This document shows, in pieces, positions 44,622 to 54,385 of a stretch of 64,000 bases of DNA. Within the stretch, counting starts at the first letter, position 1. Each line of letters starts with the position of its first letter. Under the pieces are notes generated by a model. It did not search any database, was not told where the DNA came from, and was given only the letters and a program-made list of their open reading frames with translations. Position numbers and translations under genes: made by a program. The stretch spans positions 67,390 to 131,389 of the forward strand of contig NZ_JBEBOY010000005.1 of the NCBI RefSeq assembly GCF_040396155.1, in the 5' to 3' direction. Source of the stretch: Tissierella praeacuta_A. GTDB lineage: Bacteria; Bacillota; Clostridia; Tissierellales; Tissierellaceae.

Positions 44622-45339
44622 CCTCTCCTAGTATTTTAGCATATTTAAAATTTAATATTCCAGTAAAAGCCGGAATTACAATTGAATCCTCTACTGATGT
44701 TTCAAAACCTATTTGATACACATTTTTTAATATATCGCCATAAGTCCCAGGTGCAACAACGGAAGCATGTAATAGTTTGGGATCTCCAATAGCTTTAATA
44801 ATAAAGGGAGTTACTGAGCTTCTTCCATTTATCCTAATAATAGGACCACCACATTTTATTTCTGAAGTAGCAAGTACCCTTTCTCCATTTATACTTATAG
44901 CTTCTGCACCTGCTACCCTTAAATCATTTATAATATTCAGTATATATGCATCATGGATAATATCATTATTAAGATCATATCCATCGCTTCTTTCCTCTGG
45001 ATTATCATACATTGAAATAACTATGCCTGGTCCTTTTAGAGCAGTTTGTCCAGAATGTACCTTATTGTATTTAAGCTCATCTAAAAGGAAATCAATAATA
45101 TTATCATCACCTTCTGCAATATTCTCCAACAATTTCAATTCATCCTCTTTAACTTTTATCATTTTATTTAGTTCAGAAATTTCATTATTGATAGAAAGAA
45201 TTTCGGCTTTTGTAGCTTGTAATGATTTAATAGTTACTGGAGCATATGTTTCTAGTTTCATTTTTATTTGAGTAGATATAAAAACACCTACTATTACACT
45301 AAATAAGGTCAGGATGATCTTTGGATTATCTCTTTTCAT
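44614..45339 (-). CDS. DUF881 protein, copy 2
   Basis: A protein of 241 residues with an N-terminal membrane span (IILTLFSVIVGVFISTQ), a coiled coil (about 45-75), and the periplasm-facing DUF881 domain. That domain contains LKGPGIVISMYD, AGAEAISINGERV and PFIIKAIGDP. It resembles YlxW/YlxX of Bacillus; the function is unknown, probably in the division zone. The ATG at 45339 follows AGGGGTG; a GTG three codons earlier overlaps it. It is a diverged duplicate of the gene just upstream. Confidence 0.88.
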   Translation of the reverse strand: MKRDNPKIILTLFSVIVGVFISTQIKMKLETYAPVTIKSLQATKAEILSINNEISELNKMIKVKEDELKLLENIAEGDDNIIDFLLDELKYNKVHSGQTALKGPGIVISMYDNPEERSDGYDLNNDIIHDAYILNIINDLRVAGAEAISINGERVLATSEIKCGGPIIRINGRSSVTPFIIKAIGDPKLLHASVVAPGTYGDILKNVYQIGFETSVEDSIVIPAFTGILNFKYAKILGEGD

Positions 45340-45350
45340 TACAATCACCC

Positions 45351-46082
45351 CTATTGCTTAGTATTTTCTTCAACTGGATTAGAATAAATAAATTCTTTAA
45401 TTCTTCTACATTTAGGTATAACAATATTAGATTCTTGATTTACTCGAACAAGGTAATCATAATTTCTAAGTAATGTTACTATTCCACCTTTAAGGTTTAA
45501 AGCAGACTCTAAGGTTTCGGGCTTACCAATAGCTTTGATAACAATTGGTGTACTTGTTGATACTCCATTAATCTCTATATGATTTCCAGCCTTTTCTATT
45601 TCTGTAAAAGCCGTATATCTTTGATCATTAATGGATATAGCCTCAGCGTCGGCTGCATTTAAAACAGATATTACTTGAAGCACTAAATCTAATTCATCTG
45701 CTATACTATATTCTTCACCATATTCTAAGTCTACAGGTGGGTCATTTATTTCCATTACAATTCCAGGTCCTTCTAATTCCAAATATCCTGCAAGCATTCT
45801 ATATTTCATTGTATCCTTATATAGATTTTCTGCATATACGTTTTTATCCACCTCACCCATTTCATATTGCTTTATTTTAGCTTCCAGTTCCTCAATTCTT
45901 TTGGTTTGGGATTCTCTTTCATTTTGAGCCTTCTTCAACTCTAGAGCTAATTGTTGTGCTCTTTGGGTAGGTAAAACTCCTTCACCAATAGTTTTATTTA
46001 TAGTTTTAAACTGGATGGATAAAATAATTCCCAAAAAAATTGATACCAAAGTTAATGCAATATATTCCTTAGCATTTTTCAC
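45351..46082 (-). CDS. DUF881 protein, copy 1
   Basis: A protein of 243 residues with a membrane span near residue 10-25 (YIALTLVSIFLGIILSIQF). A coiled coil (about 45-75, ELKKAQNERESQTKRIEELE) and the DUF881 domain follow, the latter with LEGPGIVMEINDPP, AADAEAISINDQRY and PIVIKAIGKP. The start is GTG at 46082, with GGGGAGGG six bases upstream, inside the last codons of ftsQ. Longer in-frame readings overlap ftsQ and lack a site. The ftsQ-DUF881-DUF881-sbp-ftsZ order is conserved in Clostridia. Confidence 0.88.
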   Translation of the reverse strand: MKNAKEYIALTLVSIFLGIILSIQFKTINKTIGEGVLPTQRAQQLALELKKAQNERESQTKRIEELEAKIKQYEMGEVDKNVYAENLYKDTMKYRMLAGYLELEGPGIVMEINDPPVDLEYGEEYSIADELDLVLQVISVLNAADAEAISINDQRYTAFTEIEKAGNHIEINGVSTSTPIVIKAIGKPETLESALNLKGGIVTLLRNYDYLVRVNQESNIVIPKCRRIKEFIYSNPVEENTKQ

Positions 46083-46083
46083 T

Positions 46084-46845
46084 TTATCCCTCCCCTTCTT
46101 CATTAAGTACAATAATCGGATTATCTCCTCTATCCATTAAAATCATTTTACATGGTAATTGTTTCTCCTCGATATCTTTTAGAATTTCATTTAATAAACT
46201 TACCTTATATTTTACATTATAAAGGGTACCAAAGGCAACAGTAATACCATCAATTAATACTATATTAACATTGTTATTATCTACCATATCAATTTTCTTC
46301 ATTTTTGATAACACTCCAGCAGCTTGTCCTTCAGTTATAAACTCAATTCCCTCTTTAATTTCTGTCATGGAAAATATATTATTTCCTATTTTTTTATCTC
46401 CTATATTTAAACCTAATAATAGTGGTAATTTTTCATCTTCGCTATCTACAATATCTAATATATTTCCTTCAATATCAAGTAACATAATAGATGATATTTC
46501 TTTTATTTGTATTATTGCTTTACGTTCTATAATATCAATAATAATTCCTCTAGGAAACTTCCTTTTTATTTTTACTTCTTTTATATATGGTAATTTTCTT
46601 AAGTTTTTTTCTCCGGATCTTGTACTTATCTTAAATATATTTTCTCCAATATTTATGGAAGATACATTGATTGCATTATCTTTCTGAACTTTATTATTTC
46701 CTAACACCTTTATATTATCTATAATGAAAAGATTTGAATTAAGAGCAAATGCAGACAATAGCAAAATAAAAGATATTAATAATAAACTTTGAAAAAAAAA
46801 TCTTCTTCTTCTCATTTTCTTTTCTACACGTGAAAGTTTTTTCAT
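46084..46845 (-). CDS. ftsQ: Cell division protein FtsQ/DivIB
   Basis: A protein of 253 residues. A basic cytoplasmic tail (MKKLSRVEKKMRRRRFF) precedes one membrane span. Then comes the POTRA domain (FIIDNIKVLGNNKVQKDNAI) and the beta domain with ERKAIIQIKEISSIMLLDIE. It links FtsL/FtsB partners to the septal synthase. The ATG at 46845 follows AGGGGTGG; a GTG three codons upstream overlaps it. The next gene's ribosome site lies within its last codons. Confidence 0.93.
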   Translation of the reverse strand: MKKLSRVEKKMRRRRFFFQSLLLISFILLLSAFALNSNLFIIDNIKVLGNNKVQKDNAINVSSINIGENIFKISTRSGEKNLRKLPYIKEVKIKRKFPRGIIIDIIERKAIIQIKEISSIMLLDIEGNILDIVDSEDEKLPLLLGLNIGDKKIGNNIFSMTEIKEGIEFITEGQAAGVLSKMKKIDMVDNNNVNIVLIDGITVAFGTLYNVKYKVSLLNEILKDIEEKQLPCKMILMDRGDNPIIVLNEEGEG

Positions 46846-46894
46846 TGTTTCCACCCCTAAGCTTGTCCTTCTAGATAACCAGCAGCAAAAGCTG

Positions 46895-48148
46895 CTAGTT
46901 TACCTTGTTAATATCTGCACCTAGTTTTTGTAAGGTTAGATGAAGATTATCGTATCCTCTTTCAATATGATGAATTCCGTGAACTTCCGTAGTTCCCTTT
47001 GCCGCAAGGCCAGCCAATGTTAGAGCAGCTCCGCCTCTCAAATCCTTAGATGTAGTTTTAGCTCCTGTTAACTCTTTTACCCCTTTAATCACTGCAATCC
47101 TGCCAAATGTTTTAATATTGGCACCCATTCTAGCAAGTTCTTCTGCGTGTTTGAATCTATTTTCAAACACTGTTTCAGAGATTATACTAGTTCCATTTGC
47201 TATTGATAAAAGAGCCATCATTTGTGCCTGCATATCCGTTGGAAATCCAGGATAAGGAAGGGTTTGCAGCATCTCAATAGAATTAAGTTTTCTTGGTCCT
47301 GTAACTTTCATAGAGCTTCCATTACTATATATAGTAACTCCTGCTTCTTTTAATTTTGCTATAATTCCAAGGACATGATCTACAATAACATTGTTAATTA
47401 TTATATCTCCCCCTGTTATTGCTGCAGCAGTCATGATTGTACCTGTTACAATTCTATCTGGTATTATACTATGTGTTACATCATTAAAAACCTTTGTTCC
47501 TTCTATTGTAATAACAGATGTTCCAGCTCCCGAAATTCTTGCACCAGATTTATTTAAGTAGTTTTGTAAATCAACTATTTCTGGTTCCCTAGCTGCATTT
47601 CTAATTATAGTTGTGCCTTCTGCTGTTACACCAGCTAAGATTATATTTTCTGTAGCTCCAACAGAAGGATAATCCAGTTGTATATCACAACCTCTAAGCC
47701 CTGTTGTCTTACAATATAAATGTCCATGAGATTCCTCAATCTCTGCTCCCATATCTTTTAAGGCTTTGAGATGTAAGTCTATAGGCCTAGGTCCAATTTC
47801 ACAACCTCCCGGATAAGATATAATAACCTCTCCAGTTCTTGCCAGCATGGCACCCATTAATATAATAGAGGATCTCATTTCTCTAACTAATTCTTCCTGA
47901 ACTACTATTTGATTCAATGGTTTAGAATCAACTACCATAGTATTTCCCTCTACACTAACATCGCATCCTAAATCTATGAGTATTTCCTTCATTATTTCCA
48001 CATCCCTTAGATTAGGGATATTCGATATAGTACTTTTATTTTTACCTATGACCGTAGCAGCCAATATTGGCAATACTGCATTTTTGGCACCTAAAATTGA
48101 AGTTTCACCTGTTAATCTATTGCCACCATTAATAATATACTTCTCCAC
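46895..48148 (-). CDS. murA: UDP-N-acetylglucosamine 1-carboxyvinyltransferase MurA
   Basis: A protein of 417 residues. It transfers enolpyruvate to UDP-GlcNAc, the first committed step of peptidoglycan synthesis. The PEP-binding, fosfomycin-reactive cysteine is Cys116 in SYPGGCEIGPRPIDLH, so the enzyme should be fosfomycin-sensitive in principle. ILGAKNAVLPI at the N-terminus and LPYPGFPTDMQAQ in the second half are typical. It lies between murG and ftsQ where Bacillus has murB; no murB is seen. A small hairpin overlaps its stop. Confidence 0.97.
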   Translation of the reverse strand: MEKYIINGGNRLTGETSILGAKNAVLPILAATVIGKNKSTISNIPNLRDVEIMKEILIDLGCDVSVEGNTMVVDSKPLNQIVVQEELVREMRSSIILMGAMLARTGEVIISYPGGCEIGPRPIDLHLKALKDMGAEIEESHGHLYCKTTGLRGCDIQLDYPSVGATENIILAGVTAEGTTIIRNAAREPEIVDLQNYLNKSGARISGAGTSVITIEGTKVFNDVTHSIIPDRIVTGTIMTAAAITGGDIIINNVIVDHVLGIIAKLKEAGVTIYSNGSSMKVTGPRKLNSIEMLQTLPYPGFPTDMQAQMMALLSIANGTSIISETVFENRFKHAEELARMGANIKTFGRIAVIKGVKELTGAKTTSKDLRGGAALTLAGLAAKGTTEVHGIHHIERGYDNLHLTLQKLGADINKVN

Positions 48149-48224
48149 CTAACCACCTCCACATATGCTCATAATAAGTATATATGACCATATTATGCAT
48201 TGGCATAAATGAAGTTACATATTA

Positions 48225-49328
48225 TTATTTAACAATCGTATTGATAATTTCAAAAATCCTTTCTGATGCATCTGATTTTCCAAGTTGTTTACTGCATCTT
48301 AACATTTCTTCTAACCTTTTTTTATCCTTAATTAAATCATATATAATATTTTTTAAGACATCCCCTTTCATATCTTTTTCAAGAACCAATATTGAGGCTT
48401 TCTTATTTTCAAAAGCTCTAGCATTAAACTCTTGATGGTTTTCAGCAGTATATGCCTTAGGTATTAAAATACTAGGAACACCTACAGCAGAGATTTCTGC
48501 CAAAGTAATTGCCCCTGAACTAGTAACTACCAGCGAGGCAATATTAATGGCTTCAGGAATTTGATAAAAGTATGGAAAAATCCTAATATTATCATTTAAT
48601 TTTATATTATCTTTCTTCACTCTATCCATAAATTCATCATAAAATCTTTTACCTGTCACGTGTATTAATTGTATATCTTTTTTATTTGATGCTTCTTTTA
48701 TAAAATGATATATTCCATCATTTAGAGTTTTTTGCCCTCCACTTCCTCCAAACGATAGAATCAACGGTATGTCTTTATCTATATTTAATGCTTTATAAGC
48801 TTTTTCTTTATTTATATTAATGATTTCCTTACGAATTGGATTACCAGTATTCACAACTCTATCTGGATGTTTAAAATATTTCTTTGCTTCATCAAAAGTT
48901 ACAGCAACTTTATCAACATATCTTGATAAAATTTTGTTTGTAATACCGGGAAAAGCATTTTGCTCATGTATCATTGCTGGAATATTTCTCTTCTTAGCCA
49001 TATATACAACTGGCCCGCATACATATCCACCAGTTCCTATTACTACATCTGGTTTAAACTCTTTTATTATTTTTTTTGCATCATTTATTCCATGGAAAAG
49101 TTCTTTTAATGCAATAAAAGATTCTTTGTTTATTCTTCTAGGCATTCCTTTAACCCTTATGGTTCTAAATTTAAACCCTTCCTTTGGAACTAGTTCGGAT
49201 TCCAATCCTTGTTTTGTACCAACATAAAGAATATCAGCATTTTTATCTCTATCCTTTATTTCATTTGCAATGGCTAAGGCAGGATAAATATGTCCTCCTG
49301 TGCCTCCTCCCGTAATTAAATACTTCAT
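48225..49328 (-). CDS. murG: Lipid II synthase MurG
   Basis: A GT-B glycosyltransferase of 367 residues that adds GlcNAc to lipid I on the inner face of the membrane. The N-terminal ITGGGTGGHIYPALAIA loop and the C-domain LVVTSSGAITLAEISAVGVP with PKAYTAENHQEFNA are diagnostic. It begins five bases after the ftsW stop, so it is co-translated with the SEDS polymerase it feeds. Confidence 0.97.
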   Translation of the reverse strand: MKYLITGGGTGGHIYPALAIANEIKDRDKNADILYVGTKQGLESELVPKEGFKFRTIRVKGMPRRINKESFIALKELFHGINDAKKIIKEFKPDVVIGTGGYVCGPVVYMAKKRNIPAMIHEQNAFPGITNKILSRYVDKVAVTFDEAKKYFKHPDRVVNTGNPIRKEIININKEKAYKALNIDKDIPLILSFGGSGGQKTLNDGIYHFIKEASNKKDIQLIHVTGKRFYDEFMDRVKKDNIKLNDNIRIFPYFYQIPEAINIASLVVTSSGAITLAEISAVGVPSILIPKAYTAENHQEFNARAFENKKASILVLEKDMKGDVLKNIIYDLIKDKKRLEEMLRCSKQLGKSDASERIFEIINTIVK

Positions 49329-49333
49329 ATTAT

Positions 49334-50461
49334 TCAGCTCCTATCTAAATTTGCATGTCTTGAAATGTTTAGCAATATCCCTATAGCAGACATATAAATC
49401 ATCAATGAAGTACCTCCATAAGAAATAAAAGGTAATGTGATTCCTGTAGTCGGTATAGATGATGTTACTACTGCTATATGAATTAAAGATTGAACAGTCA
49501 CTAAAGCTGTAATTCCTGATGCTAAGAAACACCCAAAACTATCATCTATACTAAGTGCAATACGTATTCCTCTCCAAACCACTAACATTAATATCAATAT
49601 AACAGTCAAAGTACCTAAGAATCCTAGTTCTTCACCTATAATTGAAAATATAAAATCATTATAGGATTCTGGAATGTATGAAAATTTCTGTCTACTCTTA
49701 CCTAATCCTAATCCAAATAGTCCTCCTGAACCTAAGGCATATAAAGACTGTACTGCCTGCCATCCAATATCAAGCTTATAAGCAAAGGGATCTCTAAAGG
49801 CAGTTATTCTATTACGTCTATATGCATTATCAGGTCCTGATAATACTAAGACACCTAATCCTGCAAGACCTACTCCCATAAAAATTAGATGGGATAAATT
49901 CATTCCTGCTATAAAGAACATACTCATTAAGGCACCTGCCAAAGTAATAGTGGTTCCTAGGTCCTTTTGTATATATATAAAACCGCAGGATATACCTATA
50001 ATAATCAAAGCAGGTATGGTGCCTTGTTTTAAGCTTCTTATATTTTCTTTCTTATTTGAAAGAAAATTTGCGAAAAAAATGATTGAGCCAATTTTTATGG
50101 CATCAGAAGGCATAAATGTTGTAAAACCTAAATTTATCCATCTTCTAGCACCTTTCGCTTCCTTTCCTAATGGTGAGAATATTAAAGCACCTAAAATCAA
50201 AGCCAATAAATATACCCAAAATGAATATTTCTTCCAAATCTTATAATCAATATTCATACAAATTATCATTCCAACTAAACCTATTGAAGCTGCTATTATT
50301 TGTTTTTTCAAGAAAAGATATCCATCGCCAAAATCCTGCATGGCTTCTGGCCAAGATGAGCTGAATACCATTATAATACCAATAAATACTAGCATCAGGG
50401 TTCCCATAAGTAAACTAAAATCAACAGCTTTTTTCTTTTTCACTGTTTTTCCCTTTGCCAT
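49334..50461 (-). CDS. ftsW: SEDS peptidoglycan polymerase FtsW
   Basis: A protein of 375 residues with ten membrane spans. SEDS motifs include ARRWINLGFTTFMPSDAIKI and YIPESYNDFIFSIIGEELGFL, plus the C-terminal TTGITLPFISYGGTSL. It polymerises glycan strands at the septum together with the class B PBP encoded upstream. The start is ATG at 50461, one base after the murD stop. Confidence 0.96.
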   Translation of the reverse strand: MAKGKTVKKKKAVDFSLLMGTLMLVFIGIIMVFSSSWPEAMQDFGDGYLFLKKQIIAASIGLVGMIICMNIDYKIWKKYSFWVYLLALILGALIFSPLGKEAKGARRWINLGFTTFMPSDAIKIGSIIFFANFLSNKKENIRSLKQGTIPALIIIGISCGFIYIQKDLGTTITLAGALMSMFFIAGMNLSHLIFMGVGLAGLGVLVLSGPDNAYRRNRITAFRDPFAYKLDIGWQAVQSLYALGSGGLFGLGLGKSRQKFSYIPESYNDFIFSIIGEELGFLGTLTVILILMLVVWRGIRIALSIDDSFGCFLASGITALVTVQSLIHIAVVTSSIPTTGITLPFISYGGTSLMIYMSAIGILLNISRHANLDRS

Positions 50462-50462
50462 A

Positions 50463-51824
50463 TTACTCCTCCTTTAGACCATAAACAGCATCTTTAAAAT
50501 CTTGACCTCTTTCTTCAAAATTATTGTACATCCCCCAGGATGCACAGGCAGGAGATAATAAAATATTATCCTTTTCTCGGCCAAGGTCATAGGATAAAGC
50601 AACTGCTTCTTTCATACTTTCTACTAAATGTATATTATTAAATCCATGTTTTAATGCAGTTTCTTTAATTTTTTCCTTGGTTGCACCTAAAAGAATTAAT
50701 TCTTTAACCTTTCCATCAAAAGCTAAAATTAGTTCATCAAATTCTGCACCTTTATCATATCCCCCTGCAATTAATATTATGGGAGAATTCAGTGCTTCAA
50801 TTGCCTTTATTGTTGAATCAGAATTTGTTCCTTTAGAATCATTATAAAAAGATATTTCATTTATAGTTTTTACATATTCAATTCTATGTTCTACCCCTGG
50901 GAATTCCTTCAAAACTTCTTTTATTATCTCTAAATCTATTCCCATAACCCATGCAATGGCAACAGCTCCCAATGCATTCTCTAAATTATGTTTTCCTAAA
51001 ATTTTTAATTCCTTATATGGCAATAACTTAATAAAATCTTTCCCATGCTTTATTACTATATAATCTCCCTCTATAAATACTCCATTATCAAGTTTTTGAT
51101 TTGCACTAAACCAAATAATATTTGAGCCAAGTTCATCTTCCATTTCCCTAATAGTTTCATCATCATAATTAAGCACGGTATAATCATTTTTATCTTGGTT
51201 TTTAAATACTTTTTTCTTAGCGATAATATACTTATCTAATGAACCATGCCAGTTTAAATGGTCTGGTGTAATATTGGTTATAAGACTTACTTTTGGCTTG
51301 AAATATATAGTGTTCTCTAATTGAAAACTACTTGCCTCTATTACAAAAACATCATCTTTATCAGCGTTTACTACATCCCACAATATGCCGACACCAATAT
51401 TTCCTGCCACATATGTATTATAATTAGCTTTTTTAAAAATCTCACCTACCAAAGTTGTTGTTGTTGTTTTTCCATTGGTTCCTGTTATGGCTATAATATT
51501 ATCCGTAGGAGAAATCCTATATGCCAGTTCTATATCAGTAATGACCTCAATATTTCTTTCTTGCGCCTTTAGTAAAATAGGAGCTGTCGGTAAAATACCA
51601 GGACTCTTAACTATTAAATCAATATTCTCTAAAGGAATGTCATTAGTATTCAAATATTTTTCAACATATATATCTTTAATCTTGTCAAAAAAATCTTTCA
51701 ATTCCTCTTTAGTTTTAGAATCAGAAACTACTATTTGCGCTCCTAATTTATGAAGAGCTTTTACAGTTGACAATCCTGAAATACCAAGCCCAAACACTAA
51801 AACCCTTCTGTCCTTTAAATACAT
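50463..51824 (-). CDS. murD: UDP-N-acetylmuramoyl-L-alanine:D-glutamate ligase MurD
   Basis: A protein of 453 residues. An N-terminal Rossmann-like UDP domain (VLVFGLGISGLSTVKAL), the ATP loop GTNGKTT (115-121), and ITPDHLNWHGSLDKYIIAK in the central domain, followed by FYNDSKGTNSDSTIKAIEAL in the third domain, are typical. It adds D-glutamate to UDP-MurNAc-L-Ala. It sits between mraY and ftsW as in most Firmicutes. Confidence 0.97.
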   Translation of the reverse strand: MYLKDRRVLVFGLGISGLSTVKALHKLGAQIVVSDSKTKEELKDFFDKIKDIYVEKYLNTNDIPLENIDLIVKSPGILPTAPILLKAQERNIEVITDIELAYRISPTDNIIAITGTNGKTTTTTLVGEIFKKANYNTYVAGNIGVGILWDVVNADKDDVFVIEASSFQLENTIYFKPKVSLITNITPDHLNWHGSLDKYIIAKKKVFKNQDKNDYTVLNYDDETIREMEDELGSNIIWFSANQKLDNGVFIEGDYIVIKHGKDFIKLLPYKELKILGKHNLENALGAVAIAWVMGIDLEIIKEVLKEFPGVEHRIEYVKTINEISFYNDSKGTNSDSTIKAIEALNSPIILIAGGYDKGAEFDELILAFDGKVKELILLGATKEKIKETALKHGFNNIHLVESMKEAVALSYDLGREKDNILLSPACASWGMYNNFEERGQDFKDAVYGLKEE

Positions 51825-51842
51825 AAAACCAGCTCACTTTCC

Positions 51843-52808
51843 TTAAATTAAACTTAAAATTCCAATTAAACAAAGAATTACTGTTATAGTCCAAAATACT
51901 GCTACTACTTTAGTTTCTTTCCAACCTTTCTGCTCATAATGATGATGTAACGGTGCCATTAAAAATACTCTCTTTCCCGTTAATTTATATGATGTTACCT
52001 GTATAATCACAGACAATGCCTCCATAAAATAAACTCCCCCTACTATGGGAATTACAAGTGGGATATTTAAAAGTATAGCTATTGCCGATACAGCTCCACC
52101 TAAAGCAAGGGATCCAGTATCACCCATAAAGACTTTTGCTGGATGGGCATTATGTATTAAAAATCCTAAACACGCCCCTGCTAATGCTGTTGAAAATATA
52201 GAAATACTTCCCATACCCCAATTCAATGCTATAAGTCCAAAAAAAGATAATACTATTAAAGTAACTCCAGATGCTAAACCATCTAATCCATCAGTTAAGT
52301 TTACACTATTTACAGTACCTACCACTACAAATGCAATAAAAGGAATGTAAAGTGGTCCTAAATCTAAATATTGGTTGTGCAAGAAAGGTACTATTAACTT
52401 AGTCCCTAAAACAGATGTAGATGACTGATAAACTGCTAGTATAGTTGCCAAAATCACTTGCCCTATTAATTTCTGATAAGCCTTTAGTCCTAGGGACCTT
52501 CTCTTAACTACTTTAATATAGTCGTCAACGAATCCAATTACACCAAATCCGAAAGTAGCCATTAATAAAAGATACATGTCTTTGTTTACCATTCCAGAAG
52601 TCAAGACTGTAATAACTAATGCTATAAATATAATAATTCCACCCATAGTAGGAGTTCCAGATTTTTTAAGATGAGTCTGAGGTCCATCATTTCTAACACT
52701 TTGCCCAATCTTAAGTTTCCTCAATAATGGAATTATAATTGGTCCAAGAATAAGGGTGACTAAAAAAGAAATAGAAATTGTTCTAAAAATATCTATATAT
52801 TCAATCAT
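51843..52808 (-). CDS. mraY: Phospho-N-acetylmuramoyl-pentapeptide transferase MraY
   Basis: A protein of 321 residues with ten membrane spans. The catalytic aspartates appear in GFVDDYIKVVKRRSLGLK and VNLTDGLDGLASG, and the histidine-rich loop in MAPLHHHYEQKGWKE. GTPTMGGIIIF is the substrate loop. It makes lipid I from UDP-MurNAc-pentapeptide. Normally the murF gene, which finishes that pentapeptide, precedes mraY; here mraY follows murE directly after 34 bases. Confidence 0.97.
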   Translation of the reverse strand: MIEYIDIFRTISISFLVTLILGPIIIPLLRKLKIGQSVRNDGPQTHLKKSGTPTMGGIIIFIALVITVLTSGMVNKDMYLLLMATFGFGVIGFVDDYIKVVKRRSLGLKAYQKLIGQVILATILAVYQSSTSVLGTKLIVPFLHNQYLDLGPLYIPFIAFVVVGTVNSVNLTDGLDGLASGVTLIVLSFFGLIALNWGMGSISIFSTALAGACLGFLIHNAHPAKVFMGDTGSLALGGAVSAIAILLNIPLVIPIVGGVYFMEALSVIIQVTSYKLTGKRVFLMAPLHHHYEQKGWKETKVVAVFWTITVILCLIGILSLI

Positions 52809-52842
52809 TTAATTTTCTCCTCTCAAGTATCTAATCCAATTG

Positions 52843-54303
52843 TTAATTATTCTTTGAATTTAAATAATCAAGAACAATTTGTCTTTCATCACATGGAATA
52901 GTTTTGCCTCCAATTATTGTATAAGTTTCATGTCCTTTTCCAGCTAGCAATATTATATCTTTAGACATAGCATTATCTAAGGCATACTTTATAGCTTCTA
53001 TTCTATCTACAATTTTTACATACTTTCCACCAGATTTTTTTGTCCCTACTAAAATATCTTCTATTATCATTTCTGGATCTTCATACCTTGGATTATCTGA
53101 TGTAACTATGGATAAATCCGCATGATGACCTACGGTTTCTCCCATTTCAGGTCTCTTTGTCTTATCTCTATTTCCTCCTGCCCCAAAAATAACAATTTTT
53201 CTGCCCTGTGCAAATTTATCAATAACTGTAAGTACTTTTTCCAGTCCATCTGCAGTATGAGCAAAATCAATAATAACGGTATAATCTGTATTAGTAGGAA
53301 CAACTTCAAATCTTCCCTTTATTCCTTCAACAGCCTCTAACCCATTTTTAATAACCTCTAAGGAAACGCCATATGAATATGCACATGCTGCAGCAGCCAA
53401 TGCATTATATACACTAAATTCTCCAGGTACATTTAAAACTATATTAGTACTTCCCTTAGGAGTGTTTAAAGTAAATTTAACTTTAGACAAAGCAAATTCT
53501 ATATTAGTAGCAAAAATATCAGCTTTTGTTTCTATACCATATGTTAACAAAGGTAGTCTTTTTCCTACTATTTCAGCAATCTTTTTCCCATAAATATCAT
53601 CTATATTTATTATATTAAATTTATTTGTCTTATAGAAAAGTTTTAACTTGCTATTAAAATATTTTTCCATAGTCTTATGGTAGTCTAAATGATCCTTAGT
53701 TAGATTAGTAAATATTCCTATTTGGAAATCCATATATTCTACTCTTTTTAGCTCTAAGGAATGGGATGAAACTTCCATAATACAAGCATCTGTTTCTACA
53801 TCTACCATTTTCTTTAACAAATCATGTATAACTAAAGAATTTGGCGTAGTATTATTAAGCTTAACATTTTCATTTTCTACAACCGCTCCAATAGTCCCAA
53901 TAATTCCTACTTTATTCTTATTTACTTCCAGTATACTTCTGATAAAATAGGTTATAGAAGTCTTTCCATTAGTTCCAGTTATACCTATCATTTTTAAATC
54001 TTTCCATGGCTCTTTATGAAATATGCCAGAAAATCTTGCTAATGCATCTATTGAATCTTCTACCTTTATTACTGCAACATCTCCTTCAATAGGTACTTCT
54101 CTTTCAATAACTATAGCAATAGCTCCGTTTTCTACTGCCTTATGAACATAATCATGTCCATCTACAGTAAACCCCTCTTCTGCAATAAACAGATTGCCTT
54201 TCTTTACTTTTCTCGAATCATTCTCAATTCCAGTTATATTAATATCTACATTTCCTTTAATTAATTTGAATGTATAATCCTTTAATATGTCCTTTAGATT
54301 CAT
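52843..54303 (-). CDS. murE: UDP-MurNAc-tripeptide synthetase MurE (probable meso-DAP type)
   Basis: A protein of 486 residues. The ATP loop GTNGKTS is at 110-116, DHLDYHKTMEKYFNSK in the central domain, and DNPR at 403-406. The DNPR signature, with Arg contacting the distal carboxylate, indicates meso-diaminopimelate rather than L-lysine (which usually shows DNPA or similar). AGGTGTGAT precedes the ATG. A terminator hairpin separates it from the PBP gene upstream, so it may start a new transcription unit. Confidence 0.95.
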   Translation of the reverse strand: MNLKDILKDYTFKLIKGNVDINITGIENDSRKVKKGNLFIAEEGFTVDGHDYVHKAVENGAIAIVIEREVPIEGDVAVIKVEDSIDALARFSGIFHKEPWKDLKMIGITGTNGKTSITYFIRSILEVNKNKVGIIGTIGAVVENENVKLNNTTPNSLVIHDLLKKMVDVETDACIMEVSSHSLELKRVEYMDFQIGIFTNLTKDHLDYHKTMEKYFNSKLKLFYKTNKFNIINIDDIYGKKIAEIVGKRLPLLTYGIETKADIFATNIEFALSKVKFTLNTPKGSTNIVLNVPGEFSVYNALAAAACAYSYGVSLEVIKNGLEAVEGIKGRFEVVPTNTDYTVIIDFAHTADGLEKVLTVIDKFAQGRKIVIFGAGGNRDKTKRPEMGETVGHHADLSIVTSDNPRYEDPEMIIEDILVGTKKSGGKYVKIVDRIEAIKYALDNAMSKDIILLAGKGHETYTIIGGKTIPCDERQIVLDYLNSKNN

Positions 54304-54347
54304 ATCACACCTACTTTCTCTTGTCCTTATTGGAGAATTTAATTAAA

Positions 54348-54370
54348 AGGCAACTCCACTTAAGTTGCCT
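54348..54370 (-). terminator. Terminator between the PBP gene and murE
   Basis: AGGCAACT/AGTTGCCT stem with a seven-base loop, followed on the minus strand by TTTTAATTAAATT, 16 bases beyond the PBP stop. Confidence 0.8.
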
Positions 54371-54385
54371 CTAATTATATTACTC

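Noticed and set aside
46879..46898. CCAGCAGC/GCTGCTAG hairpin at the murA stop as a terminator
   Set aside because: No T-run follows, and ftsQ begins closely after with its own ribosome site, so read-through is likely.
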